Of a stretch of 64,000 nucleotides of DNA, positions 1 to 7,978 are shown one piece after another. The position numbers and the translations under genes are program-made. How positions within the stretch are numbered: position 1 is the first letter of the stretch; each line of letters begins with the position of its first letter. This DNA comes from SB11 sp964584305 (lineage in GTDB: Bacteria > Bacteroidota > Bacteroidia > UBA8524): positions 265,584-329,583 of the forward strand of contig CAZOZL010000004.1 of NCBI GenBank assembly GCA_964584305.1. The letters run 5' to 3'. A model generated the notes under the pieces. It made no database searches and was not told the DNA's origin. It saw only the letters and a list, made by a program, of their open reading frames with translations.

Positions 1-507
1 TAGTGAGGTATCTACCCCAACCCCTCTACTTTTAGTAATAAAAATAGTATCAATAGTACTTTGGTTAGTATCTACCATTATAGATTTGGTGTTGGCATTA
101 AAATCATCCAACCACTCAAATTTTGTATTGCTTTGATACCTAAAAACAGGGCTAACGGTATCTACTTCCCCTTCTACCAAAACGGCACTTTCAAAATAGC
201 CACCCATTAGGCTATAATTTACCAAACCTTCGCGTGCAAAGCGTTTTATAAATGGGCGTACTTCTATTGTGAAACTTCCTTTTCTTAATACTGGAAAGGT
301 AACTGGGACTTCAAAAATTCCTTCTAAATTATCGTTAATATAAATACCCACATGGTTAATATTTTGCAGGTCTGTACCTTGCCCGTTGCCTACCTTAAAT
401 GTTGGTTTTTTAACGTGTATATAGGCGGGTATCTCAATATCTTTTTTACAAGAATTAAGAAATACGCCAAAAGAAAACAGCACTAAAAAAAAAATATTTT
501 TACGCAT
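1..507 (-). CDS. Lipoprotein of unknown function (3' end outside window)
   Basis: The reading frame is open from an ATG at 507 down to the window edge, giving 169 visible residues and no stop. The N-terminus is a lipoprotein signal: Arg-Lys, a hydrophobic stretch, then the lipobox Leu-Asn-Ser-Cys with Cys20 as the lipidated residue. It is followed by Lys-Lys-Asp-Ile-Glu, a charged start seen on surface-exposed Bacteroidota lipoproteins. The rest reads like beta-sandwich segments (for example GIYINDNLEGIFEVPV) with no motif I can name. An outer-membrane lipoprotein is the most that can be said. The start is firm because the lipobox sits at the normal distance from it. Confidence 0.75.
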   Translation of the reverse strand, partial: MRKNIFFLVLFSFGVFLNSCKKDIEIPAYIHVKKPTFKVGNGQGTDLQNINHVGIYINDNLEGIFEVPVTFPVLRKGSFTIEVRPFIKRFAREGLVNYSLMGGYFESAVLVEGEVDTVSPVFRYQSNTKFEWLDDFNANTKSIMVDTNQSTIDTIFITKSRGVGVDTSL

Positions 508-563
508 AAGGGATACAAAAATATGATTATTTAAACAGACAACGAAAAAACAATGATTGTGGA

Positions 564-1541
564 CTACACACGCATCATATTTATTTTATCTATTATTTCA
601 TAGGCTACCTGCATAGCATTATATCCATCTTCTATGGTTACGGCTGTTTGAGTATTGGTGGCAATGGATTGGCTGAATAACTCCAACTCCTTTTTAATAG
701 AATTTATGGCTTCAATATCAGGCGATTCAAAATAAATAATTTTTTTACCTTTATCTTCTCCTAAGTCTAAAACAACTGAGTAGGGGTTTTCTTGCCCTTT
801 GGCTTCCTCTAAACGAAAAACCTCCATCTTCTTTTTCAAAAAATCTATAGTTATGTAGGCATCTTGCTGAAACATACGGGTTTTACGCATATTTTTAAGC
901 GATATACGGCTTGCCGTTAGGTTGGCTACACAACCATTGTCAAATTCTATTCTGGCGTTGGCAATATCAGGCATATCACTTACTACTGAAACTCCGCTGG
1001 CACTAATACGCTTTATATTTGATTTTACTACACTTAGCGTAATATCAATATCGTGTATCATCAAATCTAATACTACGCTCACATCAGTCCCTCTGGGATT
1101 AAATTCAGCCAAGCGATGCGTTTCTATAAACATAGGTTTCATATCGTATTGTTGTGCTGCCAAAAAAGCGGGATTAAACCGCTCCACATGACCTACCTGC
1201 ACTTTCACATCGGCTTCGTGTGCAAGTGCAACTAAGTCCTTTGCCTCCGCCATATTATTGGCTAAAGGTTTTTCTATAAAAACGTGTTTGCCTAATTTTA
1301 TAGCGGTAATAGCACTCTCGTAATGGTTAAACGTGGGGGTTACAATATCAACAGCATCTACGGCTGCTAAAAGGGCATCAAAACTATCAAAACGAGGAAT
1401 TTTATACTCTTCGATAACTTTCGCCGAATTTTCGTCGCTATTATCTACAAACCCTACTAAATCAAACGCTGGAATTTCTTTTAACAAACGAATGTGGATT
1501 TTCCCTAAGTGTCCTGCTCCTATTACTCCGATTTTTATCAT
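564..1541 (-). CDS. Gfo/Idh/MocA family NAD(P)-dependent oxidoreductase
   Basis: A 325-residue cytoplasmic dehydrogenase. The N-terminal Rossmann fold begins at residue 2 with IKIGVIGAGHLGKIH (GxGxxG nucleotide-binding loop). The family motif EKPLA, whose Lys is usually catalytic, follows at about residue 90. The C-terminal half is the alpha/beta substrate domain. The frame stays open upstream to 1622, but residues before this ATG do not resemble the family, and the Rossmann strand normally starts right at the N-terminus, so I place the start at 1541. It is divergent from pcm. Family members act on sugars, inositols or biliverdin; the substrate here cannot be read from the sequence. Confidence 0.9.
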   Translation of the reverse strand: MIKIGVIGAGHLGKIHIRLLKEIPAFDLVGFVDNSDENSAKVIEEYKIPRFDSFDALLAAVDAVDIVTPTFNHYESAITAIKLGKHVFIEKPLANNMAEAKDLVALAHEADVKVQVGHVERFNPAFLAAQQYDMKPMFIETHRLAEFNPRGTDVSVVLDLMIHDIDITLSVVKSNIKRISASGVSVVSDMPDIANARIEFDNGCVANLTASRISLKNMRKTRMFQQDAYITIDFLKKKMEVFRLEEAKGQENPYSVVLDLGEDKGKKIIYFESPDIEAINSIKKELELFSQSIATNTQTAVTIEDGYNAMQVAYEIIDKINMMRV

Positions 1542-1622
1542 ACCTAATGGTTTACATTTGCAAAAATGATAATAAAGCCCGTACAAGGTTTTATTTATTT
1601 TCAACTTTTGTGTATAAACCAA

Positions 1623-2273
1623 GTGATAAAGGACACCTATAAATATAAAGGACAGCGCAAACGGCTGGTAGAACTACTACAAAGTAAGGGTATTACTGAT
1701 GCTGTTGTACTAAATGCTATGCTACAAGTACCTCGCCATTTCTTTTTTAGTAAAGAGTTTGAAGACTTTGCCTACGAGGATAAAGCATTTCCTATTGAAG
1801 ATGGACAAACAATTTCACAACCCTATACAGTTGCCTACCAAAGTCAACTATTACAACTAAAAAAAGGATTGAAAGTATTGGAAATTGGTACAGGTAGTGG
1901 CTATCAGGCTTCTGTATTGGCGCAAGCGGGTGCGCAGGTTTTCACTATAGAACGCCAAAAAGGATTGTATGAAAAAGCCCAACCTATGCTAAAAAGTATG
2001 GGATATAATAATATACATTTTTACTACGGTGATGGCACAATGGGCTTATCAGAGTATGCCCCCTACAACCGTATAATAGTTACGGCAGGTGCGCCTGCTG
2101 TACCCCGTGCGTTGGTAAACCAACTAAGTGAAAACGGTGTACTGGTGATACCCGTAGGCACTGCTGAAACACAAAAAATGCTGCGTATTACCAAACTACC
2201 CAATAAGGAACTGAGAAAGGAAACATTTAAAAATTTTGCATTTGTACCCTTATTAGGTGAGGATGGGTGGTAA
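1623..2273 (+). CDS. pcm: Protein-L-isoaspartate O-methyltransferase
   Basis: SAM-dependent repair methyltransferase that methylates isoaspartyl residues in aged proteins. The GTG start at 1623 gives 216 residues beginning IKDTYKYKGQR, where homologues usually begin. An in-frame ATG at 1566 would add 19 residues of unlikely sequence (IIKPVQGFIYFQ) and shorten the divergent promoter region. Visible motifs are VPRHFFF, the SAM loop VLEIGTGSGYQA, and the post-motif segment YNRIIVTAGAP with VLVIPVG. The divergent neighbour is the Gfo/Idh/MocA gene. The family call is secure; the start is the only real uncertainty. Confidence 0.92.
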   Translation: MIKDTYKYKGQRKRLVELLQSKGITDAVVLNAMLQVPRHFFFSKEFEDFAYEDKAFPIEDGQTISQPYTVAYQSQLLQLKKGLKVLEIGTGSGYQASVLAQAGAQVFTIERQKGLYEKAQPMLKSMGYNNIHFYYGDGTMGLSEYAPYNRIIVTAGAPAVPRALVNQLSENGVLVIPVGTAETQKMLRITKLPNKELRKETFKNFAFVPLLGEDGW

Positions 2274-2396
2274 AGCTAATGTGGGTTTGGTATAATTTTT
2301 TCGTTTGTATTTTAATAATGTTGCGATGCTTGTACAACGCTTCCCCTTCCTTAGGTAAAGAAATTGCCTACATTACAAACTCTATATTAGTACTGC

Positions 2397-2417
2397 ACAG
2401 ATTGCCACGCTAACCTA
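2397..2417. repeat. Partial copy of dispersed intergenic repeat (AGATTGCCAC family)
   Basis: A 17-base exact match (ACAGATTGCCACGCTAA) followed by nCTA is shared with 41132-41152. Related 45-base copies lie at 29346-29390 and 41134-41178. The copy here runs into the stop codon of the leftward gene ending at 2415. Confidence 0.55.
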
Positions 2418-3734
2418 TTCTGTCTTTCTTGCAACAGTCTTATTTCCTTTATCCAATAATTCTAAAACCTTTTGTGGGCTAATATTTTTATACGCCAAGC
2501 GCAAGCGTTTGTGGCATAAAAACCCTTGCGGTAAAGTTTCAATATTAAACTGACGGTTCAATACCCTACTACTTAGCCCAACAGTGTAGGGTATGCTATC
2601 TAATGTTTTCATAGCACTAATAGACTTGTAGTAGTTGCCATAGTTTAGTGTAACAATGTTTATACAATTACCATACTTGTGGTGTATTTGGCTAAGTATG
2701 GCAGTATCATTATCAAAATTTGGGTTATCAAAATTATAGAAGTAGATATATAGTCCCTTACGTTTATATTTCTTTATTTTCTTTTTGGTTTTGCTATCGT
2801 GCAGGTAAAAAGTGAATTTAGGTATTTTTTTACCTATTCGTAATGCTCGCTTTGATATGGCATTTTTATCCCAAAAGAATTTTATAAAATTCCCCGCAGG
2901 GTCAAATTCAGTTATTTTATATACTTTCTCATTCCATTCAAATTCATTGTTTTTAATTCGTTCATCAATTGGGGTAGAGAAAACATCTAAAAATATGCTG
3001 TCGTTCTTTTTGGCAACAAAAATCTTATCATACTCGGCACTATTATACAAACCATCGTAGTTACCATCATACAGCGCAATTCTAAATGTATCAGTACCAT
3101 TTATATGGGTTGCGCCACGCATATTTATACGGTTTTCTTTAAAACTATAATCAATACCTGCAAATACTTTATTGCCTTGGTTGCTGCGATAATATTCATC
3201 CATCAAAAAACGATATTTAGTATCTTTATTAAGATTAAACCTACTTAAACGCACTGAATATTTTGCAGTAGGATATTTTGGATGTGTGAAATTAATATCA
3301 ATATGGGGGGTGAAAGCAGTAAAAGTATCCGCCGCACCATCGTCAGTAAAATCAAGGTTGTTATTTCTATCCACATAAAAAATGGCGGGCTTCACCCATC
3401 GGCGATAATTGTTGACCAATACGGTAACATAGCCCCTGTTTATATTTGAGGGTGCGCCCGAGTAGTATATAAAACCATAGGCAGTATCTACGGCATCACT
3501 CATATCAGGAAATTTTTTGATAGAAAAAGTACCTAAGGGTTTTTTATTTAGCACCCCAAACTTTTCATATTCTTCAATAGCAGTAGAGTGATATCTAAAT
3601 AGCGGAAATATGAGCTTACTTTTAAAATAACGCTCGTCGTAGGCTTTTTCATCAAAGCTAACCTGTACAATATTTTGCCCAAACTGAAGTAGGGGAACTA
3701 TAAGAAAAACGAGTAGTAGCAGTTTTTTAATCAT
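2415..3734 (-). CDS. Secreted protein with a thioredoxin-like C-terminus lacking CxxC
   Basis: A protein of 439 residues. The chosen ATG at 3734 opens a clear signal peptide (IKKLLLLVFLIVPLLQFG, cleavage near QN). The frame extends 11 residues further, but a -33/-7 promoter lies inside that extension. The middle is rich in Asn, Asp, Tyr and Lys and looks like beta-sheet (YVDRNNNLDF, ALYDGNYDGLYN). The last 110 residues resemble a thioredoxin fold of the TlpA/AhpC kind: a strand GLYIYFYNF, a helix with ILSQIHHKYGNC, and the likely cis-proline loop NIETLPQGF. The CxxC active site is absent, so a redox role is unlikely. The fold assignment is an inference; the function is unknown. Confidence 0.6.
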   Translation of the reverse strand: MIKKLLLLVFLIVPLLQFGQNIVQVSFDEKAYDERYFKSKLIFPLFRYHSTAIEEYEKFGVLNKKPLGTFSIKKFPDMSDAVDTAYGFIYYSGAPSNINRGYVTVLVNNYRRWVKPAIFYVDRNNNLDFTDDGAADTFTAFTPHIDINFTHPKYPTAKYSVRLSRFNLNKDTKYRFLMDEYYRSNQGNKVFAGIDYSFKENRINMRGATHINGTDTFRIALYDGNYDGLYNSAEYDKIFVAKKNDSIFLDVFSTPIDERIKNNEFEWNEKVYKITEFDPAGNFIKFFWDKNAISKRALRIGKKIPKFTFYLHDSKTKKKIKKYKRKGLYIYFYNFDNPNFDNDTAILSQIHHKYGNCINIVTLNYGNYYKSISAMKTLDSIPYTVGLSSRVLNRQFNIETLPQGFLCHKRLRLAYKNISPQKVLELLDKGNKTVARKTE

Positions 3735-3739
3735 CAGCA

Positions 3740-3767
3740 CAAATGTATAAAAGGGATTACAAAGCAA
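3740..3767 (-). promoter_or_regulatory. Bacteroidota-type promoter for the 2415-3734 gene
   Basis: On the minus strand, TTG (3767-3765) is followed by 17 bases and then TACATTTG (3747-3740), matching the Bacteroidota consensus TTG...TAnnTTTG. The ATG at 3734 lies only five bases after the -7 element, so the transcript would be leaderless or nearly so. Confidence 0.6.
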
Positions 3768-3816
3768 AAACTTTACCTAAAGTACAACTGTTAATAAACT
3801 ATTAACAACATTTAAC

Positions 3817-3845
3817 TTGTTTGTAATCAATAATTTCTATATTTG
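3817..3845 (+). promoter_or_regulatory. Bacteroidota-type promoter for the DoxX-like gene
   Basis: TTG at 3817-3819, an 18-base spacer, then a perfect -7 element TATATTTG at 3838-3845. The start codon is 29 bases downstream. The site is back-to-back with the promoter of the leftward gene. Confidence 0.65.
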
Positions 3846-3874
3846 ATATTATAAACCTTAAACAAATTACTATT

Positions 3875-4237
3875 ATGATGACTGCAAAAATTGGACGATT
3901 TCTTTATGCTATCCCAATGGCTATTTTTGGGATATTTCACCTGATTGGTGCTGATAATATGAAAGGCATGGTACCCGACTTTATACCTGGTGATGTTTTT
4001 TGGGTGTACCTAACAGGGCTAGCTCTTTTGGCAGCATCTATTAGCATTATTATTAAAAAGTATGATAAAATAGCCACTTTGTTGTTAGCTATAATGTTAT
4101 TAATATTTGTGCTAACAGTACATTTACCCAGTGCAATGAGCGATAATGAATTGATTGCACAAATGGGCATGGGAAATGCATTAAGAGACTCGGCAATTGC
4201 AGCAGGAGCGTTCCTTTTACGCCCATCTGATGATTAG
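3875..4237 (+). CDS. DoxX-like small integral membrane protein
   Basis: A protein of 120 residues with four predicted transmembrane segments, at roughly residues 8-25, 41-61, 67-87 and 98-115. It has the DoxX-like opening IPMAIFGIFHL and the PDFIPG loop (residues 34-39) between the first two helices. DoxX-family proteins are small inner-membrane proteins linked to quinone or redox functions, but the biochemistry of this branch is unknown. It is transcribed alone from the promoter at 3817-3845. Two ATG codons are adjacent at 3875 and 3878; either could be used. Confidence 0.7.
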   Translation: MMTAKIGRFLYAIPMAIFGIFHLIGADNMKGMVPDFIPGDVFWVYLTGLALLAASISIIIKKYDKIATLLLAIMLLIFVLTVHLPSAMSDNELIAQMGMGNALRDSAIAAGAFLLRPSDD

Positions 4238-4287
4238 TAAACACATATAGTAATATAAAATAATGAGGCATATTTATATACTTTTTT

Positions 4288-4317
4288 TTGAAATTAATTT
4301 TATATTACATAGCTTCG
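4288..4317 (+). promoter_or_regulatory. Probable promoter for the Omp28 gene
   Basis: TTG (4288-4290), 19 bases, then TAGCTTCG (4310-4317), one mismatch from TAnnTTTG. The start codon is 32 bases downstream. The same TTCG variant of the -7 element precedes the TonB receptor (19088-19095) and hppD (57559-57566). Confidence 0.4.
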
Positions 4318-4349
4318 TTGTATAAATAATAATGTAAACAAACTATTTT

Positions 4350-5201
4350 ATGAAAAAGATTTTTCTTTCACTTATCGTTCTAACTCTTGCTTTTGCAGGC
4401 TGTAAAAAGAATGAAGACACTACACCCACTGGCGGTGGAGCTGGGGGCGGTGATGTGGGTATTACCGTTGAAGAAACTAATACCGCTATGGTAGTAAAGC
4501 ATACTGGAAGCCGTTGCCCGCCTTGTGGTGCATGGGGTTGGACTGCAAACGAAGATATAATTAGTACTAACAAAGGTTCAGCTGCATTTATAAGTGCTTA
4601 TGGTCAAAACTTTGTAGCGAAGTTATTTATTAACTCAACAGCTACTGCTTTGCAAACGCACACTGGAGCTTCAGGTTACCCAACATGGAGTGCTAACGGC
4701 GTAGCCCAGCTTGACCGTGCTGGTGGTGGAGTTAATGTAAATGGTGAGAAAGCAAAAGTAGAGCAAGTTGTAAAAGATCATAAAGCGGCAAAAGTTGTTG
4801 CTAATACAGGTTTTACTACATCTGTGACAGGTGATGTATTAACTATAGATACTAGAACTAAATTCTTTGCAGAAGCTAAAGGTCAATATAACATAGCCGT
4901 TTATGTATTAGAAGATGGTGTAATGGGCGCGCAAAGTGGGCATCCATCTGGAAGTAGTACTCCAGTAGCACATCACCACGTAATAAGAGGTACTGCTATG
5001 GCAGAAGGTTCTACATCAGTTGATGCATTATCAGGTATGAAAATAACTGAAGGTACAACTGCAGCAGGAACTACTTTCGATAAAAAATTTACTTTTGATA
5101 TAGCTGGTTTCGATAAATCAAACATAGAAGTAGTAGTAGTAGTATGGAAAAAAGACTTAGGAAGTCTTGATTTTGTAAACTCTAGTACCGACCAAAAATA
5201 A
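4350..5201 (+). CDS. Omp28-related outer-membrane lipoprotein
   Basis: A 283-residue lipoprotein with lipobox Phe-Ala-Gly-Cys (Cys18), then CKKNED and a Gly-rich tether. The Omp28 signature follows: HTGSRCPPCG (Cys56/Cys59), a thioredoxin-like CxxC, then YPTW. The C-terminal half is a beta-sandwich with NIAVYVLEDGV and a HHHVIRG segment. The family takes its name from Porphyromonas gingivalis Omp28. The CPPC pair suggests thiol chemistry at the cell surface or in the periplasm, but the activity is unproven. It is transcribed alone, between its own promoter and a strong terminator. Confidence 0.85.
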   Translation: MKKIFLSLIVLTLAFAGCKKNEDTTPTGGGAGGGDVGITVEETNTAMVVKHTGSRCPPCGAWGWTANEDIISTNKGSAAFISAYGQNFVAKLFINSTATALQTHTGASGYPTWSANGVAQLDRAGGGVNVNGEKAKVEQVVKDHKAAKVVANTGFTTSVTGDVLTIDTRTKFFAEAKGQYNIAVYVLEDGVMGAQSGHPSGSSTPVAHHHVIRGTAMAEGSTSVDALSGMKITEGTTAAGTTFDKKFTFDIAGFDKSNIEVVVVVWKKDLGSLDFVNSSTDQK

Positions 5202-5226
5202 TATTGTTTAATTACAATACTTTAAG

Positions 5227-5257
5227 CCCCTAAAGCATATGCTTTAGGGGTTTTTTT
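5227..5257 (+). terminator. Rho-independent terminator of the Omp28 gene
   Basis: Perfect 10-bp stem (CCCCTAAAGC / GCTTTAGGGG) with loop ATAT, followed by seven T residues, 25 bases after the Omp28 stop codon. Confidence 0.9.
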
Positions 5258-5334
5258 ATTAAATATTAGTGTGTATAGATGCAGCATTTTGCTAATTAGT
5301 ACTGTCAAAATATAAAAAAGAAACATAAACCCAA

Positions 5335-5907
5335 GTGATAAGCTTGCAAGAAGAGGAACTGATAGATGGTTGTATAGCGGGAAAACGCTCTGCACAAAAC
5401 CAACTCTTTGATAAGTACTCTCCAAAAATGTTAGGAGTGTGTTATAGGTATGCACAAACAAAACACGATGCAGAGGATATAATGCAAGATGGTTTTGTAA
5501 AGGTTTTTAAAAACCTAAAAAAGTTTAGAAGAGAAGCAGCATTAGAAACGTGGATAAAACGGATAATGATTAATACAGCACTAAACTTTTTAAAAGCAAC
5601 AGAAAAATTACGTATGGAGGCAGATATAACCGTTGCCGAAAATAGTGTCGATTTCTCAACCAACCAGTGGAATAGTATTGATACAGAGGTATTAATGCAA
5701 TGTGTACATAGCCTACCAGCAGGGTATCGTATAGTGCTAAATATGTTTGCTATTGAAGGCTACTCGCACAAAGAGATAGCGAAACAGTTAAACATTACAG
5801 AGAGTACCTCACGCTCACAGTTTGCAAGGGCAAAAGGAGTTTTGAGGAAAAAAATAGAAGCAATTAACAATTTTGACCAACAATATGAAAGAAGAAGAGT
5901 TCAATGA
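5335..5907 (+). CDS. ECF-type RNA polymerase sigma factor, probably paired with a Dma-like anti-sigma
   Basis: A 190-residue sigma-70 family factor of the extracytoplasmic-function class. Region 2 (about residues 20-90) includes DAEDIMQDGFVKVFKNL and WIKRIMINTALN. Region 4 (about 121-175) includes SLPAGYRIVLNMFAIEGYSHKEIA with the recognition helix TESTSRSQFARAK. The start is GTG. The last 23 bases overlap the next gene, so the two are almost certainly translated together, the usual arrangement for an ECF sigma and its anti-sigma. It likely directs a small envelope-related regulon, which may include itself; no clear housekeeping -7 element is visible upstream. Confidence 0.92.
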   Translation: MISLQEEELIDGCIAGKRSAQNQLFDKYSPKMLGVCYRYAQTKHDAEDIMQDGFVKVFKNLKKFRREAALETWIKRIMINTALNFLKATEKLRMEADITVAENSVDFSTNQWNSIDTEVLMQCVHSLPAGYRIVLNMFAIEGYSHKEIAKQLNITESTSRSQFARAKGVLRKKIEAINNFDQQYERRRVQ

Positions 5908-7291
5908 TTTTTTGCGAAATCGTGCTGACTCTTTCGAACTGAAACCGTCTTCAGGTTCGTTTGATGCTGCTGTAAGCAAAATAACAAATAACAATAAAAA
6001 GAGAAGAGTACTTTTTGTACTTCCATTTTTGGTAGTGGCATTAGGTACCGCCATTTTTTACTATTCAAATAGTACAGAAGCTATACCCAATACCATAGTA
6101 GCACAATTGCAAAACAATGATAGCCAAGCACAAAGCACAATTAAACAAATACCCAAAACACAAGCAACTGCAAACATCAATGAGCAGGAGAATAAAAGTT
6201 TGACTATGGGTGCATTATCAAACCATAAAAACCATAAAAAACATAATGTAACAGCCAGTACCAATACTTTGCAGGTGAATAGTAAGCGTAAAGCTAATAC
6301 TTTTGAAACAGGGAATACTAATACTACAATAACCACCAACACCAGTAAGCATAAAGAGCCACTAAAAGCTAAAAAAGACCAACAACAAACTAAAACAACA
6401 AGTAAGGATAAAAAAATAAGCGATGTAGATGATAAGGCAGCAATAGAAATGGAAAGTGCGGCTATAAAAAATAAAACAAAGCCTAAAAGCAGTACTTCTA
6501 ATAAAGAAAGTATGGAGAATAACAAGCACACTATAAGTACTTGCAATAATAAAAAATGGGCTATAAGAGCTTATATTAATCCTTTTACTGCTCAAGGTAC
6601 ATATAATGGAGAAAATAGTAGGGGGGGACAAAACCTTTCACTTGGGATAAACCAAAATGAGAATTTTATTGAAGAAACCCTAAATAATGGAATAAACGTA
6701 GGTATTAATATAGAAAGAAAACTATCCAAACGTTGGAGTTTAGGACTTGGTTTGGCGTATTCTAAATGGGATTTAGATGTATCTGACTGGACTAATGAGT
6801 TTATAAAAGATTCCGTAGCAAACTATCGCTTTGATACTAGCATAAACCAAGTATATATATCAGGCTATACTATAACGCAAAAAAAAGAGTTAATGGATAG
6901 TAATGTAACCAATGTGTCCTTTCAAAGCCTACAAATACCTATTTATCTAAATTTTGAATTAATTAATAAAAAAAGGTTTAGCTTTGATATGCAATTGGGG
7001 ATAGTAGCGACAACTATTTTTAAAGTTACTCATGTACCTACAAGAAATATAGTCTTTAACCAAAATACTGTTAGTACAACAAACAAAAGAAATAGGTTTT
7101 ATGAGTATAGAGGTTCTAATATTAACCTTAGTGCTGGTTTAATGGCACACTATACTATTGGCAAGTGCTGGGGAGTGTATGGTGGACCTAATTTGGGCGT
7201 ATCTCTATTGTCGATACAATTAAAGGAGAGTGGTATTAGTCAGAAGCCAATTTTTTTGGGTTTTGAGACTGGACTTAGATTTAAATTTTAA
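5885..7291 (+). CDS. Dual-membrane anti-sigma/outer-membrane beta-barrel fusion (Dma-like)
   Basis: A protein of 468 residues from the ATG at 5885, overlapping the sigma gene. Three parts are visible. (1) Residues 1-41 form a charged cytoplasmic segment (KEEEFNDFLRNRADSF), the expected sigma-binding end. (2) Residues 42-60 are a single transmembrane helix. (3) Residues 61 to about 222 form a long low-complexity linker rich in Lys, Thr, Asn and Gln, followed by a region from Trp225 with alternating beta strands that ends in LGFETGLRFKF, a typical beta-barrel C-terminus ending in Phe. This matches the dual membrane-spanning anti-sigma (Dma) design described in Bacteroides thetaiotaomicron, with one polypeptide anchored in both membranes. 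The role as anti-sigma is inferred from architecture and overlap. Confidence 0.8.
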   Translation: MKEEEFNDFLRNRADSFELKPSSGSFDAAVSKITNNNKKRRVLFVLPFLVVALGTAIFYYSNSTEAIPNTIVAQLQNNDSQAQSTIKQIPKTQATANINEQENKSLTMGALSNHKNHKKHNVTASTNTLQVNSKRKANTFETGNTNTTITTNTSKHKEPLKAKKDQQQTKTTSKDKKISDVDDKAAIEMESAAIKNKTKPKSSTSNKESMENNKHTISTCNNKKWAIRAYINPFTAQGTYNGENSRGGQNLSLGINQNENFIEETLNNGINVGINIERKLSKRWSLGLGLAYSKWDLDVSDWTNEFIKDSVANYRFDTSINQVYISGYTITQKKELMDSNVTNVSFQSLQIPIYLNFELINKKRFSFDMQLGIVATTIFKVTHVPTRNIVFNQNTVSTTNKRNRFYEYRGSNINLSAGLMAHYTIGKCWGVYGGPNLGVSLLSIQLKESGISQKPIFLGFETGLRFKF

Positions 7292-7339
7292 AAAGTTAAA
7301 GTATATACATTGAATCTATTTGAAAACTAAAAATAAATT

Positions 7340-7777
7340 ATGAAAGCAACCAAATTATCTATCGGTAAAGTAGCTACGTTATTACTAATTGTAGCTTTAT
7401 CTTTTACAGCTTGTAAAAAAGGCAAGCAAACGCCACCACTAAAAGTATGTGAAAACACTGCAAACTTTGTTTTAACCGAAAATGCCGATGGGCAGTATGG
7501 CAAATACATTATACGGTTAACAAATGGAGCTTATGTGTTTCCTTGTACTGTTGAAGATAATACCTTTAACAAAGAAATGATTTACGATGGAATGCCCATC
7601 ACATTATCTTACCAGATAATAGATGAAGGAAAGGAAGTCTGCAAAAGACTTAACCAAGAAAATGATATTGTTTTGTCCAATAGGAGGCGTATGAATAGTA
7701 AGCCGCAAGGGGCAAAAATTACCTGTATTTCTGGTGTTGAAGAAGAGGAGGAAGAAGATGTTTGCCTTTTAGAGTAG
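7340..7777 (+). CDS. Small lipoprotein with acidic C-terminus
   Basis: A 145-residue lipoprotein with lipobox Phe-Thr-Ala-Cys (Cys25) followed by KKGK. The mature part has five further cysteines and ends in a run of Glu residues (EEEEEEDVCLLE). No family is recognised. It lies 48 bases after the sigma/anti-sigma pair on the same strand with a terminator-like hairpin after it, so it may belong to the same transcript and be part of the same envelope response. That link is positional only. Confidence 0.7.
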   Translation: MKATKLSIGKVATLLLIVALSFTACKKGKQTPPLKVCENTANFVLTENADGQYGKYIIRLTNGAYVFPCTVEDNTFNKEMIYDGMPITLSYQIIDEGKEVCKRLNQENDIVLSNRRRMNSKPQGAKITCISGVEEEEEEDVCLLE

Positions 7778-7806
7778 AATATAGTAAAATTTACTACTGA
7801 TATACT

Positions 7807-7839
7807 GAACAATCCCGTAGCTATGCTATGGGATTGTTC
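7807..7839 (+). terminator. Probable terminator after the sigma/anti-sigma/lipoprotein transcript
   Basis: A 14-bp hairpin (GAACAATCCCGTAG / CTATGGGATTGTTC, one G.T pair) with a five-base loop, followed by a weak T-rich tail (TATTTTAG). Confidence 0.6.
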
Positions 7840-7978
7840 TATTTTAGATACTTTGATAATACAAATTGAATGACGATTATGGACGCACTAATTTTTAAAA
7901 TAAATTAACCTTTTCCCAACCTATTTAATTTTTGTTACGTATTAAATTATAGAAACCAAATACTATAAAAAATATATT

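Noticed and set aside
6061..6631. Hydrophobic minus-strand frames that look like membrane proteins
   Set aside because: They are the antisense of the Lys/Thr/Asn-rich linker of the anti-sigma-barrel protein, so the hydrophobicity is a strand artefact.
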